This document shows positions 36,546-45,080 of a stretch of 64,000 bases of DNA, piece after piece. The position numbers were made by a program, and so were the translations under genes. Position 1 is the stretch's first letter; every line of letters starts with the position of its first letter. Under the pieces are notes generated by a model. It made no database searches and was not told the origin of the DNA. It saw nothing but the letters and a program-made list of their open reading frames with translations. The DNA lies in the NCBI GenBank assembly GCA_027488785.1, contig JAIYAY010000025.1:124001-188000 (forward strand), written 5' to 3'. Source of the DNA: Sphingomonadales bacterium (GTDB lineage: Bacteria; Pseudomonadota; Alphaproteobacteria; Sphingomonadales; Sphingomonadaceae).

Positions 36546-37850
36546 ATGAAAAACGCACTGACCCCAAAAGCCATTGTGGCTGCTCTCGATGAACATATTA
36601 TTGGCCAAGCTGATGCAAAGCGGGCTGTTGCGGTTGCGCTGCGCAATCGTTGGCGGCGCCAGCGGCTCGGCGCAGATTTACGTGACGAGGTGACGCCCAA
36701 AAACATCCTGATGATAGGCCCCACGGGATGCGGCAAGACCGAGATTTCGCGCCGCTTGGCCAAGCTAGCCGATGCGCCGTTCATTAAGGTGGAGGCCACC
36801 AAATTCACTGAAGTCGGCTATGTCGGTCGCGACGTAGAACAAATTGCCCGTGATCTGGCCGAAGAAGCTGTGCGCCTGGAAAAAGAGCGCCGCCGCGAAC
36901 ATGTCCGCGAAGCTGCTGAGACAGCCGCAATGGAGCGCATACTGAAGACGCTGGCTGGCGACACTGCAAGCGAAGCCACGCGCGAAGCATTCCGCCAACG
37001 CATTCGCGAGCGGCATATGGACGACGTTGAAATCGAGATCGAAGTATCTGACAATCCGACGATGCCTATGGAAATACCCGGCATGGGTGGCAATGTCGGG
37101 ATGATCAATCTTGGCGAGATGATGGGCAAGGCCTTTGGCAAGGACAATCTGAAACGCCGCAAGATGAAGGTTCCCGATGCGTGGAAAAAACTGGTCGAGG
37201 AAGAATCTGAAAAGCGTCTTGACCAAGACGATGTGAACCGGGTCGCGCTTGCCGATGCCGAAGCCAATGGGATCGTGTTCTTGGACGAAATTGACAAGAT
37301 TGCGGTGTCAGACACGCGGGGCGGCGGCTCGGTCAGTCGCGAAGGCGTTCAGCGCGACCTGCTTCCGTTGATTGAAGGAACCACCGTTGCGACCAAATAT
37401 GGTCCGATGAAAACCGACCATGTGCTGTTCATTGCGTCGGGCGCTTTCCACATTTCCAAGCCAAGCGACATGTTACCCGAATTACAGGGCCGCTTGCCCA
37501 TCCGTGTAGAACTGCGCGCGCTGGAGCATGCTGATTTTGTAAGGATCCTGTCCGAAACCCGCGCCAATCTGCCGATGCAATATCGGGCATTGCTGGCGAC
37601 CGAAGAAGTTACACTCGATTTCAGTGATGATGCCATTGATGCTATTGCGCGTATTGCCGTGGACGTGAATTCTTCGGTCGAAAATATCGGCGCCCGGCGC
37701 TTGCAGACGGTGATGGAAAAGCTGCTTGAAGACATCAGCTATGACGCCGAGGACCGCAAAGGCGAAACGTTGAAGATAGACGCCGCTTATGTCAGCAAAC
37801 AACTTTCAGGCATCGCCAAGGACACAGACCTGTCCAAATATGTACTTTGA
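36546..37850 (+). CDS. hslU: HslU ATPase subunit
   Basis: HslU is the AAA+ unfoldase that feeds HslV. Seen are the N-terminal [20 protein letters not shown], Walker [11 protein letters not shown], the GYVGRDVE pore loop, the intermediate domain (residues about 110-230, rich in Arg/Glu), Walker [12 protein letters not shown], and the conserved C-terminal DLSKYVL that docks into HslV. At 434 residues it is complete. It is cotranscribed with hslV. Confidence 0.97.
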   Translation: MKNALTPKAIVAALDEHIIGQADAKRAVAVALRNRWRRQRLGADLRDEVTPKNILMIGPTGCGKTEISRRLAKLADAPFIKVEATKFTEVGYVGRDVEQIARDLAEEAVRLEKERRREHVREAAETAAMERILKTLAGDTASEATREAFRQRIRERHMDDVEIEIEVSDNPTMPMEIPGMGGNVGMINLGEMMGKAFGKDNLKRRKMKVPDAWKKLVEEESEKRLDQDDVNRVALADAEANGIVFLDEIDKIAVSDTRGGGSVSREGVQRDLLPLIEGTTVATKYGPMKTDHVLFIASGAFHISKPSDMLPELQGRLPIRVELRALEHADFVRILSETRANLPMQYRALLATEEVTLDFSDDAIDAIARIAVDVNSSVENIGARRLQTVMEKLLEDISYDAEDRKGETLKIDAAYVSKQLSGIAKDTDLSKYVL

Positions 37851-37900
37851 CGGGCTACTAACTTTTGATATGATTCCAGCTTCTTAACCGGAGTCGGAAC

Positions 37901-38299
37901 ATGACACAGCAAGGTGGGTGCCAATGCGGTGCCGTGCGTTATGAAGTCAGAGGAACGCCGACGCATGTGTGCTTATGTCATTGCGAGGGATGCCGGAAAA
38001 GTGCTGGTGCACCTGCCGTCGCTTGGGCCGCCTTTACCGAGGACGCATTTCAACTGCTGCAGGGTAATCTGACCGAGTTCAATTCATCCGGCACAGCGAT
38101 GCGTAGCTTTTGTCCAAGTTGCGGCACGGGAATCGCCTATCGCAACGCCGAAATGTTACCCGGTATCATCGATATTCAATCGGCGACGCTTGATGACCCG
38201 TCCGTATTTCCGCTGCAGTGCCTTATTCAGACAGCTGAACGGATTGATTGGATGGCGACCGCACACACCCTACCCGCATTTGAACGCTTCCCGGGATAA
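37901..38299 (+). CDS. GFA (CENP-V/GFA domain) protein
   Basis: A 132-residue zinc protein of the GFA family, named after glutathione-dependent formaldehyde-activating enzyme. The cysteines CQCGAVRYE, CLCHCEGCRKSAG and SFCPSCGTGI are the zinc ligands. Most members are not shown to act on formaldehyde, so only the fold is called. It stands 50 bp after hslU but the promoter relation is unclear; its end is 3 bp from the M16 protease stop on the other strand. Confidence 0.9.
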   Translation: MTQQGGCQCGAVRYEVRGTPTHVCLCHCEGCRKSAGAPAVAWAAFTEDAFQLLQGNLTEFNSSGTAMRSFCPSCGTGIAYRNAEMLPGIIDIQSATLDDPSVFPLQCLIQTAERIDWMATAHTLPAFERFPG

Positions 38300-38302
38300 A
38301 GT

Positions 38303-41176
38303 TCAGCGCGCAGCGGTTGCCGCTCCGTCACCTGATTGCGGGGCAACGACGAGTTTCCACGCCTTGTCCTTGATAAAATAGCGTTGTGCCAATGACTGCA
38401 AAATGGCTGGCGTTACATCGCTAAAGTCACTGTAGAGCCTCCCCAGTGCAACGAAGCGTTCGGGGTCATAGCTCGCCCCTTTTAACTGATTTAGCCAAAA
38501 ACTGTTACCCGAGGCCGCGCGCTCAATGGCTTGCTTGGTCGGTTCCACAGCGCGCTGCAATTCGTCGGCACTGACGGGGCTGGCAATCAAGTCCGCTGCA
38601 ACGTCGTCTGCAAAAGCGAAAAAACGGTCCACATCCGCAGGATTAACCTGCGCATAAGCCATAAGATACCCGCCGCTGTTAAAGTTGAGTGGCCAGTTGG
38701 CGGCCATGTCGGGGCTGTAACTTGCGGCTTGCTCGGCACGGAATTTTTCAAACAAACGATCGCGGAAGATTGCCGCTAATGTTTCCAGCTGCCGCCCCTC
38801 GGTAATGCCGCTGATGCCGCCGCCAGTTGGCCAAGCCACCACGGCTGCCGCTTGATCACTGGCACCGCGGTGCGTCAAACGAACCGGCGCGTCCGTCGGC
38901 GCAGGGAAACGCAGATTGTTTGCCGCTGCTGTTACGGGCGATGGTGCACGCGGCGCCATCGCGCCGAAGCTTTTTTCGAGGGCCGTTACCGCTGCCGCTT
39001 TGTCAAAATCGCCAAAAAGCAGAACTTCGACAGGTCCCTGCGCCATCAAAGGCTGCCAATACGCTTCAAACTTCGCAGCATCAATTTGTGCCACGTCTGC
39101 TGGGGTCGCCGACTTCCAGCGTGCGTCCTTATTACGCAGCAGATATTCCAGATCACGTTGCAACACCGACGTCGCCGACATTTCAAAGCTGGCATAGCCT
39201 GATGTGACCAACGCCTTGGCACGTTCGACAGGCGCAGGGTCCCAACCGGGATGCTCCAGCTTCGTGGCAATCAAGATAAGCTGATCCGCAAGATCATCGG
39301 GTCGGGTGTTGGCGCCAAATTGGAAGGCGTCGTCATCGACCGAAAAATTGAGCTCAATGCGCCGTCCGTTGACCATCTGATCAATTTCGGTGCGTTTGAT
39401 ATTGCCAATGCCATTTTCCGGCAAAACCAATGGCCCTGCCCATAACAGATCGCCTTGGTCTGGGTTTACGGCCTGATATCCACGGCCAAAACGGACCAGC
39501 ACCCGAATCTGACCGCTTTCGGCTTTATTAGGATAGAGCAATGCGCGCACGCCATTGGACAACTCCAGCCGCGTCACGTCCCATCGCGACAATAGGTCCT
39601 CGGCTACCAGCTCACCTGGCGCACCCAATTTTGGCAATGCCGCAAAGCCAAGCGTGTTTTCGGACAGACGCGCCGATGTGTTCGCCGCCACAGATGCATT
39701 CAAAGCCGCGAGCGCGCGATTATCCGCATCGGGTATCGGGGTGGGCGAAGAGACCAACAACCGGATCACATCAGCGCTAAAGAGCTTCTGTGTGGACTCC
39801 AAAAGTCGTTCGGGGGTGAATTTGTCTTTCATGCCTTCATAGACTTGAACAACGGTTTTTGGAGCCGCCACCGTTTCGCGTATATCCACGGCGCTGACGA
39901 TGTCATCCGCCTGCTTTGCAGCGGCTTCGAAAGGATAGCTGTCGAGCATCGTGCGTAGCGCGTTGCCGAATAATGTCTTTTCGCGGTCAATGTCCGCAAC
40001 CGAAGGGGCCGTGGTAACTGCATCGGCAATGATTGCTCGGACATCACGCGTTGCGGCTTCCCATTGGTCACCGACGGGCGTCAGTGAAACCAATGTCGCA
40101 TCGGCCGTGCGCGAAATATCCTCCTGCGTAACTTGGGCAAATAGATAGGTTCCGCCATTGCGCGCCTGCACCTCAAGCCTGCGGTTAATGATTTGCAACG
40201 CCAAGGCATCGATCAGTAATTGTTCATTATAGAGTATCGTGTCGTTCACTTTGCGCCAGGGCCGCAGATAAGAAAGGCTGACCGTATTGGGCAATGTCGG
40301 CTCAATTAGCACACGCGCAGGCGTTCCTTGCGGGCTAGGGTCGCCAAAATCTGGTTCGGGCGCGCGTGCCCCTTTGCCTTTCCAATCGTTAAAATAGCGT
40401 TGAACCAGATTGGCAAGCTGCGTTGGTTCCATATCGCCAGCCATCACGACAACGGCATTTTCGGGGCGATACCAGCGGTCATGAAAGGAGCTGAGACGGA
40501 TGGCATCTGCAGCCTGCAGCGTTTCCGGTGTCCCAATGGTCGATCGGTTCGCAAGGCGCTGCCCCTGAAACGCATGTTGGCGCAGGGCATCGCTATAGAT
40601 CATCTGTGCGCCGCTATTCTCCCGCAATTCGGCCAGAACAATCGCGCGTTCGGCATTTAACGCGGTTTGCGAAATCCGCGGGTTACGGATCATGCCTGAA
40701 ATGATTTTCACGGACTCATCGAGTTTTTCGGGCGTCGCATTGGGCAAATCTAGCTTATAGACGGTCTGCGTCGGCGTTGTTTGGGCGTTGCTATCGCTGC
40801 CGAATGTTACGCCGAACCTCTGCCAAATGCGCTTGGCCTCGCCATCCGGAACAAAGGTCGATCCGCGAAACGACAGATGCTCGATGAGATGGGCAAAGCC
40901 TTGCTCGTCATTATTCTCATGCAATGCGCCCGCATCAATCCGCACGCGAATAGAAACTTGCCCCGCAGGAACATCGTTTTTCTTGACCGCATAGCGCAGA
41001 CCATTGGGCAATACGCCAAATGTCCATGTGTCATCAACAGGGATGTCGCTGCCTTCATACAACCAAGGTTGCGCACCCTTCTTTGCCGACGCAGTCGCGA
41101 CGGACACAGTTTGTGCGTAAGTATTGGTGGAGAGCAGCAACGCTGCCAAAGCGAGAGCATAAGAAAATTTGCGCAT
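38303..41176 (-). CDS. M16-family zinc metallopeptidase, two tandem units
   Basis: A secreted or periplasmic M16 (pitrilysin/PqqL-like) peptidase of 957 residues. Residues 1-22 are a signal peptide (ALALAALLLSTNTYA). The first unit has the inverted zinc motif HLIEH (GFAHLIEHLSFRGS) with the downstream Glu region ENAVVVMAGDM. The second, inactive unit makes up the C-terminal half, as is normal. It resembles the PqqL/zinc protease group rather than mitochondrial-type processing peptidase. The ATG at 41176 follows GAGGAG; the frame opens 144 codons further upstream only by reading through a repeat and part of cinA. Confidence 0.92.
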   Translation of the reverse strand: MRKFSYALALAALLLSTNTYAQTVSVATASAKKGAQPWLYEGSDIPVDDTWTFGVLPNGLRYAVKKNDVPAGQVSIRVRIDAGALHENNDEQGFAHLIEHLSFRGSTFVPDGEAKRIWQRFGVTFGSDSNAQTTPTQTVYKLDLPNATPEKLDESVKIISGMIRNPRISQTALNAERAIVLAELRENSGAQMIYSDALRQHAFQGQRLANRSTIGTPETLQAADAIRLSSFHDRWYRPENAVVVMAGDMEPTQLANLVQRYFNDWKGKGARAPEPDFGDPSPQGTPARVLIEPTLPNTVSLSYLRPWRKVNDTILYNEQLLIDALALQIINRRLEVQARNGGTYLFAQVTQEDISRTADATLVSLTPVGDQWEAATRDVRAIIADAVTTAPSVADIDREKTLFGNALRTMLDSYPFEAAAKQADDIVSAVDIRETVAAPKTVVQVYEGMKDKFTPERLLESTQKLFSADVIRLLVSSPTPIPDADNRALAALNASVAANTSARLSENTLGFAALPKLGAPGELVAEDLLSRWDVTRLELSNGVRALLYPNKAESGQIRVLVRFGRGYQAVNPDQGDLLWAGPLVLPENGIGNIKRTEIDQMVNGRRIELNFSVDDDAFQFGANTRPDDLADQLILIATKLEHPGWDPAPVERAKALVTSGYASFEMSATSVLQRDLEYLLRNKDARWKSATPADVAQIDAAKFEAYWQPLMAQGPVEVLLFGDFDKAAAVTALEKSFGAMAPRAPSPVTAAANNLRFPAPTDAPVRLTHRGASDQAAAVVAWPTGGGISGITEGRQLETLAAIFRDRLFEKFRAEQAASYSPDMAANWPLNFNSGGYLMAYAQVNPADVDRFFAFADDVAADLIASPVSADELQRAVEPTKQAIERAASGNSFWLNQLKGASYDPERFVALGRLYSDFSDVTPAILQSLAQRYFIKDKAWKLVVAPQSGDGAATAAR

Positions 41177-41254
41177 TACACTCCTCATAACGGGCGTGCA
41201 GCTTGACCGCACATGAACGTTCGTAAAAAAGCGGCTACTTCTTTCAATCACTTG

Positions 41255-41330
41255 CTCGTCATCCCGAACTTGTTTCGGGATACCAGACAGGCGGTTGTGC
41301 GTTATCCCGAAACAAGTTCGGGATGACGAG
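41255..41330. repeat. Type A repeat as a perfect 28-bp inverted pair
   Basis: Left arm 41255-41282 and right arm 41303-41330 are perfect reverse complements with a 20-bp spacer. Each arm contains the core CATCCCGAACTTGTTTCGGG, itself partly self-complementary. It lies between the stop of the CinA-like gene and the start of the M16 gene, 79 bp before the latter. In RNA it would fold into a very stable 28-bp stem. Confidence 0.9.
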
Positions 41331-41351
41331 AGGTTTCTCGGGACATGGTGA

Positions 41352-42110
41352 CTAAATTCCACCATCGACGGTGTCATAGCCCAGCCCGCGCAGGCCAAGT
41401 TGCAACGCCTCAACACATTCCGCCAATTTATGCGCGTCGGTGGTACGTACGACGAAGTTTGCACCGACCTTGCCTTCGCGGAAAAACGGATAGCTACCGA
41501 TCTGGCACCCCTCATGATGCTTTTCCGTATCGCCCAGCAACTTGGCCACTTCGCTTTCGGCGACCCAGCAGCCGATTTGTTGGGACAGTAACGGCGCTCC
41601 GCCCTCAAGCGTACCGGTCAATGCGTCCAACATGCCAGCGGTAATGTGCGGAACGCCCGCCATGATGAAGATATTGCCATGGCGAATGCCGGGCGCACCC
41701 GACATTTTGTTGGGGATGAGGTCCGCACCGTCAGGCACCCGCGCCATACGCAAACGGCCCGGATTTATTCCGCCGCGTGTTTCATAATATGCATGAAGCA
41801 CAGCGCTCGCTTCGGGATGTATCACCACCTCCACACCCAGCGCGGCCGCAATCGCATCAACCGTAATGTCATCATGCGTTGGGCCAATACCGCCGGTGGT
41901 AAACAGATAATCATTGCGCGCGCGCAAAAGATTCACCGCCTCAATAATTGCATCCATGTCATCGGCAACCACGCGCACTTCGCGCAAGCGAATGCCCTGA
42001 ATATTCAGCCAAAGGGCAATTTGGCTTACATTTTTGTCCTGTGTGCGGCCAGAAAGGATTTCATCGCCGATGATTACAAGGGCAGCGGTGTAGATGCGAG
42101 ATTCTGTCAT
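41352..42110 (-). CDS. CinA-like molybdopterin-binding domain protein
   Basis: A 252-residue protein consisting of the MoaB/Mog-like domain of CinA (competence/damage-inducible protein A): LVIIGDEILSGRTQDKN, the central YLFTTGGIGPTHDDITVDAI and IMAGVPHITAGMLDAL. It lacks the C-terminal nicotinamide-mononucleotide deamidase domain of full CinA. Proteins of this stand-alone type are common in Sphingomonadales and of unproven function. The ATG at 42110 lacks a Shine-Dalgarno sequence; GCTATCGA lies about 8 nt upstream. Confidence 0.85.
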   Translation of the reverse strand: MTESRIYTAALVIIGDEILSGRTQDKNVSQIALWLNIQGIRLREVRVVADDMDAIIEAVNLLRARNDYLFTTGGIGPTHDDITVDAIAAALGVEVVIHPEASAVLHAYYETRGGINPGRLRMARVPDGADLIPNKMSGAPGIRHGNIFIMAGVPHITAGMLDALTGTLEGGAPLLSQQIGCWVAESEVAKLLGDTEKHHEGCQIGSYPFFREGKVGANFVVRTTDAHKLAECVEALQLGLRGLGYDTVDGGI

Positions 42111-42172
42111 GGGGACTCGATAGCATAAATCACCCCCTCGCAAAGTGCGGATTATTGCCTTATATCGCTTGC

Positions 42173-43000
42173 ATGGAACAATATGTAAGCGTGACGCCGC
42201 AAGAGGCGATGCAGGCCCGCGACGGGACGATCAAATTGCACGGGGCAGAAGGCTTTGATGGCATGCGCAAGGCCGGACGCCTTGCCGCCGAAATCCTCGA
42301 CGCATTGGTACCGCATGTCGTACCCGGCGTGACCACCGAAGAATTGGACGATATTGTCCGCGAAATGACAATGCGCGGCGGGGCTGTCCCTGCGACCTTG
42401 GGCTATCGTGGCTATACGCATAGCTGCTGTATCTCGATCAATCATGTCATTTGCCATGGCATTCCGTCGGACAAGAAATTGAAGGACGGCGACATCGTCA
42501 ACATTGACGTCACGCCGCAACTCGATGGCTGGCACGGTGACACCAGCCGCATGTTTTTGGTCGGCGATGTGCCGGTAAAGGCCAAGCGTTTGGTCGATGT
42601 AACCTATGAATGTCTGATGCTCGGCATCGAAGCAGCGAAGCCCGGCAACCGTGTCGGTGACATTGGCTATGCGATTCAAACCCACGCCGAAAAGCATCGC
42701 TATGGCGTGGTCCGCGATTTCTGCGGCCATGGCTTGGGCCAACTATTCCATGACGCCCCTGAAATCGTCCATGTCGGCCGACCCGGCACGGGTCCAGAGC
42801 TACGCCCTGGCATGATCTTCACGATTGAACCGATGATCAACATCGGCAAGGCCGCAGGCAAAGTGCTTGACGATGGCTGGACGGCGGTAACGCGCGACCG
42901 CTCCTTAAGCGCGCAGTTCGAGCATAGCATCGGAATCACCGAAGACGGCTGCGAGATATTTACCAAGAGCCCAAAGGGGTTTGATCAGCCGCCTTATTGA
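42173..43000 (+). CDS. map: Type I methionine aminopeptidase
   Basis: Map removes the initiator methionine from nascent proteins. The five metal ligands are in place: Asp in VNIDVTPQLDGWHGDTSRMF, the second Asp in the same segment, His in GHGLGQLFHDAP, Glu in FTIEPMINIG and Glu in QFEHSIGITEDG. At 275 residues it is the usual size. I place the start at ATG 42173. There is no Shine-Dalgarno sequence; TATATC stands 6 nt upstream. Confidence 0.96.
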   Translation: MEQYVSVTPQEAMQARDGTIKLHGAEGFDGMRKAGRLAAEILDALVPHVVPGVTTEELDDIVREMTMRGGAVPATLGYRGYTHSCCISINHVICHGIPSDKKLKDGDIVNIDVTPQLDGWHGDTSRMFLVGDVPVKAKRLVDVTYECLMLGIEAAKPGNRVGDIGYAIQTHAEKHRYGVVRDFCGHGLGQLFHDAPEIVHVGRPGTGPELRPGMIFTIEPMINIGKAAGKVLDDGWTAVTRDRSLSAQFEHSIGITEDGCEIFTKSPKGFDQPPY

Positions 43001-43018
43001 GGGGTTTCACCAAGCAGC

Positions 43019-43109
43019 GTCATGCGAACTTGTTTGTGCATCCATCGTGCCACGCGGACCGGAGGGTATAGAGACGAAATAGACCCTGAACCAAGTTCAG
43101 GGTGACGAA
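43019..43109. repeat. Type A repeat, degraded inverted pair
   Basis: The right arm ACCCTGAACCAAGTTCAGGGT (43083-43103, plus GACGAA) is well kept. About 40 bp to its left, GTCATGCGAACTTGTTTG (43019 onward) looks like a decayed left arm of the 41255 type. It lies between the convergent map and argC genes. Confidence 0.6.
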
Positions 43110-43113
43110 GCTG

Positions 43114-44055
43114 TTACAACCGCAGCCCAGCCGTCTCATCCAAGCCGGCCATGATGTTGAGGTTTTGTACCGCTGCACCACTTGCACCTTTACCGAGATT
43201 GTCGAGCATCGCCAACAGACGCACTTGTGACCCGTCGGGCGAGGCCAGCACATAGAGGTCAAGCCGGTCGGATGGCGCTTGGTCGACGTGCATCAATAAT
43301 TCGCTGGGCGCAGCTTCGGTGTGCACTGTTACCACCGGCGACCCTGCATAATGGGCCGCAAGGGCAGCGCGTAGCGCGTCCGCGCTACCTGCCCCTGCCC
43401 CCGTCATCGCCGACATCGGCAACGGCACCTCCACAATCATCCCGCGAAAGGCGTGGACGACGGCGGGTGCGAATATGGGGGCGTAGGTGAGTCCTGCATG
43501 AACCTGCATTTCGGGCACATGCTTATGCGCCAGATCAAGGCCGTAGCTGCGATAGCCAATATCCAAGCCCTCGCCTTCGAACCTTTGTATCAACGTCTTG
43601 CCACCGCCCGAATATCCCGACACCGCATTGACCGTATAAGGCCAGTCGGCAGGGAGCATACCAGCGGCGACCAAGGGCGCGATCAGGCCCAAAAATCCGG
43701 TGGGGTAACAACCGGGGTTGCTGACCAACCGTGCAGACGCAATGCGTTCGCGCTGGCCAATGCGATATTCGGCAAAGCCATAGGCCCAATCAGGGTTAAT
43801 ACGATAAGCCGTAGACGCATCAATGATGCGGGTGCTGGCTGACGTTGTCATTGCCACCGCCTCTTTCGCGGCATCATCTGGTAGGCACAGAATCACGAAG
43901 TCGGCTTCGTTCAACGCTTCGCGTTTTGCGGCTATGTCTTTGCGTTTGGCATCATCCAAGGTGATCCACGAGAACTCGGCGCGGCCTGCCAGCCGGTCAG
44001 CGATCTCAAGGCCAGTGGTGCCTGCGGCGCCATCGATGAAGATGGTTTTGGTCAA
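43114..44055 (-). CDS. argC: N-acetyl-gamma-glutamyl-phosphate reductase (type 2)
   Basis: ArgC reduces N-acetylglutamyl-5-phosphate to the semialdehyde in arginine synthesis. The NADP site is in IFIDGAAGTTGLEIADRL and the catalytic Cys in SNPGCYPTGFLGLIAPLV, with His in HKHVPEMQVH. At 313 residues it is the shorter type 2 form. Its ATG overlaps the stop of the NlpC/P60 gene by 4 nt, so the two are cotranscribed even though the functions seem unrelated. Confidence 0.94.
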   Translation of the reverse strand: MTKTIFIDGAAGTTGLEIADRLAGRAEFSWITLDDAKRKDIAAKREALNEADFVILCLPDDAAKEAVAMTTSASTRIIDASTAYRINPDWAYGFAEYRIGQRERIASARLVSNPGCYPTGFLGLIAPLVAAGMLPADWPYTVNAVSGYSGGGKTLIQRFEGEGLDIGYRSYGLDLAHKHVPEMQVHAGLTYAPIFAPAVVHAFRGMIVEVPLPMSAMTGAGAGSADALRAALAAHYAGSPVVTVHTEAAPSELLMHVDQAPSDRLDLYVLASPDGSQVRLLAMLDNLGKGASGAAVQNLNIMAGLDETAGLRL

Positions 44056-44954
44056 AGCGCAACCCGTTTCCGAGCCAAAATCGCGACCTCATGCTCCGCA
44101 AAGCGTGCCGCCACGACCGCGAGCGGCTCCACGCTAACCGCCATTGCGGCGCCATTGGCGTGGATAATGTTATCGGCGTCAGCCATGATACCAACATGCC
44201 CGGGGAAGAACACCAAATCGCCGCGTTCCAGCCTTGCACCTTCGGGCAATTCCGCGCCAAAATCGGCCATTTGCATATCTGCGTCGCGGGGGGCCATGAT
44301 GCCATTTAGGCCAAAGACCAATTGCACGAGGCCCGAACAATCAATCGAGTCCCCGCTGCGTCCGCCCCAGCTATAGGGTGTGCCGATAAGTTTCTCGGCG
44401 AGATCAGTGGGCGATGCATTGACGCACCCAATTTCCGAGACATGCGTGCGCGGCACAAAACCATTTTCGCACGCCAGATATTGGCCACATTCGCTCAAAT
44501 CACCACAGAGCAAACGCGCACCCATAGGATAACGTGCCAGCACCGGCGCTTTTGTCGATGGTGCCGCTACGAGTAATGTCGCCGGTGCGCTGACAATATG
44601 CGTTGCGGCAAAATCATCACCCAGTTCGGCAAAGCGCAGATAACCCAAATAATTGTCGTGCAGGCAATATCCCCATGCCCATTCACCCGCGACATCCAAA
44701 ACCGCAAATTCTTCGCCATGCATCAACGCGCTGACCGGCATCGATGTCGCATGCGCCTCCGCATGGATTTCCGTGACAGGCGCAATACCCGTGCGTAGCA
44801 TGGGCACCGCATAATGTGGTGCAAAGAGCTTTCCAGCCAGGCTGATATCGGCAAGGTCGCCACGGATCGGCGTTGTCCTTTTGTCGCCGACAAGGCTATG
44901 CCCGCTTAATGTGAAGATAGGCCGTACCCCCGCCTGTATCTGACCGTCTGCCAA
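44052..44954 (-). CDS. NlpC/P60 cysteine peptidase with SH3-like domains
   Basis: A cell-wall endopeptidase of about 300 residues. The C-terminal NlpC/P60 domain has the catalytic Cys in GDSIDCSGLVQLVF, His in FFPGHVGIMADADN and a third polar residue in IIHANG. The N-terminal part (about 60-150) fits bacterial SH3-like wall-binding repeats (LDVAGEWAWGYCLHDNYLGYL). There is no signal peptide, so it is probably cytoplasmic or exported otherwise; gamma-D-Glu-diaminopimelate peptidases of recycling are an alternative. The open frame starts inside a palindromic repeat at 45002; I place the true start at TTG 44954, 9 nt after GGGGGA. This start is uncertain. Confidence 0.8.
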   Translation of the reverse strand: MADGQIQAGVRPIFTLSGHSLVGDKRTTPIRGDLADISLAGKLFAPHYAVPMLRTGIAPVTEIHAEAHATSMPVSALMHGEEFAVLDVAGEWAWGYCLHDNYLGYLRFAELGDDFAATHIVSAPATLLVAAPSTKAPVLARYPMGARLLCGDLSECGQYLACENGFVPRTHVSEIGCVNASPTDLAEKLIGTPYSWGGRSGDSIDCSGLVQLVFGLNGIMAPRDADMQMADFGAELPEGARLERGDLVFFPGHVGIMADADNIIHANGAAMAVSVEPLAVVAARFAEHEVAILARKRVAL

Positions 44955-44974
44955 CTTCTTATTTCCCCCAAATA

Positions 44975-45060
44975 CGTCGTCCCAGCGCAGGCTGGGGCCC
45001 ATTAAGTCTCTCGGCTTTGAACGACAGGCGAGATAGGCACCAGCCTGCGCTGGTGCGACG
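44975..45060. repeat. Type B palindromic repeat, copy 3
   Basis: The best-preserved copy. Outer arms CGTCGTCCCAGCGCAGGCTGG and CCAGCCTGCGCTGGTGCGACG are nearly perfect reverse complements, with an inner section that contains CAGGCGAGATAGG. It lies between the M17 peptidase stop and the NlpC/P60 start and supplies the first codons of the long open frame there. Confidence 0.85.
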
Positions 45061-45080
45061 AAAGATTTAATGCACAGCCC

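Noticed and set aside
41177-41608. N-terminal extension of about 144 codons of the M16 peptidase.
   Set aside because: It runs through the 28-bp inverted repeat and antisense-free cinA coding sequence; the signal peptide and GAGGAG site fix the start at 41176.
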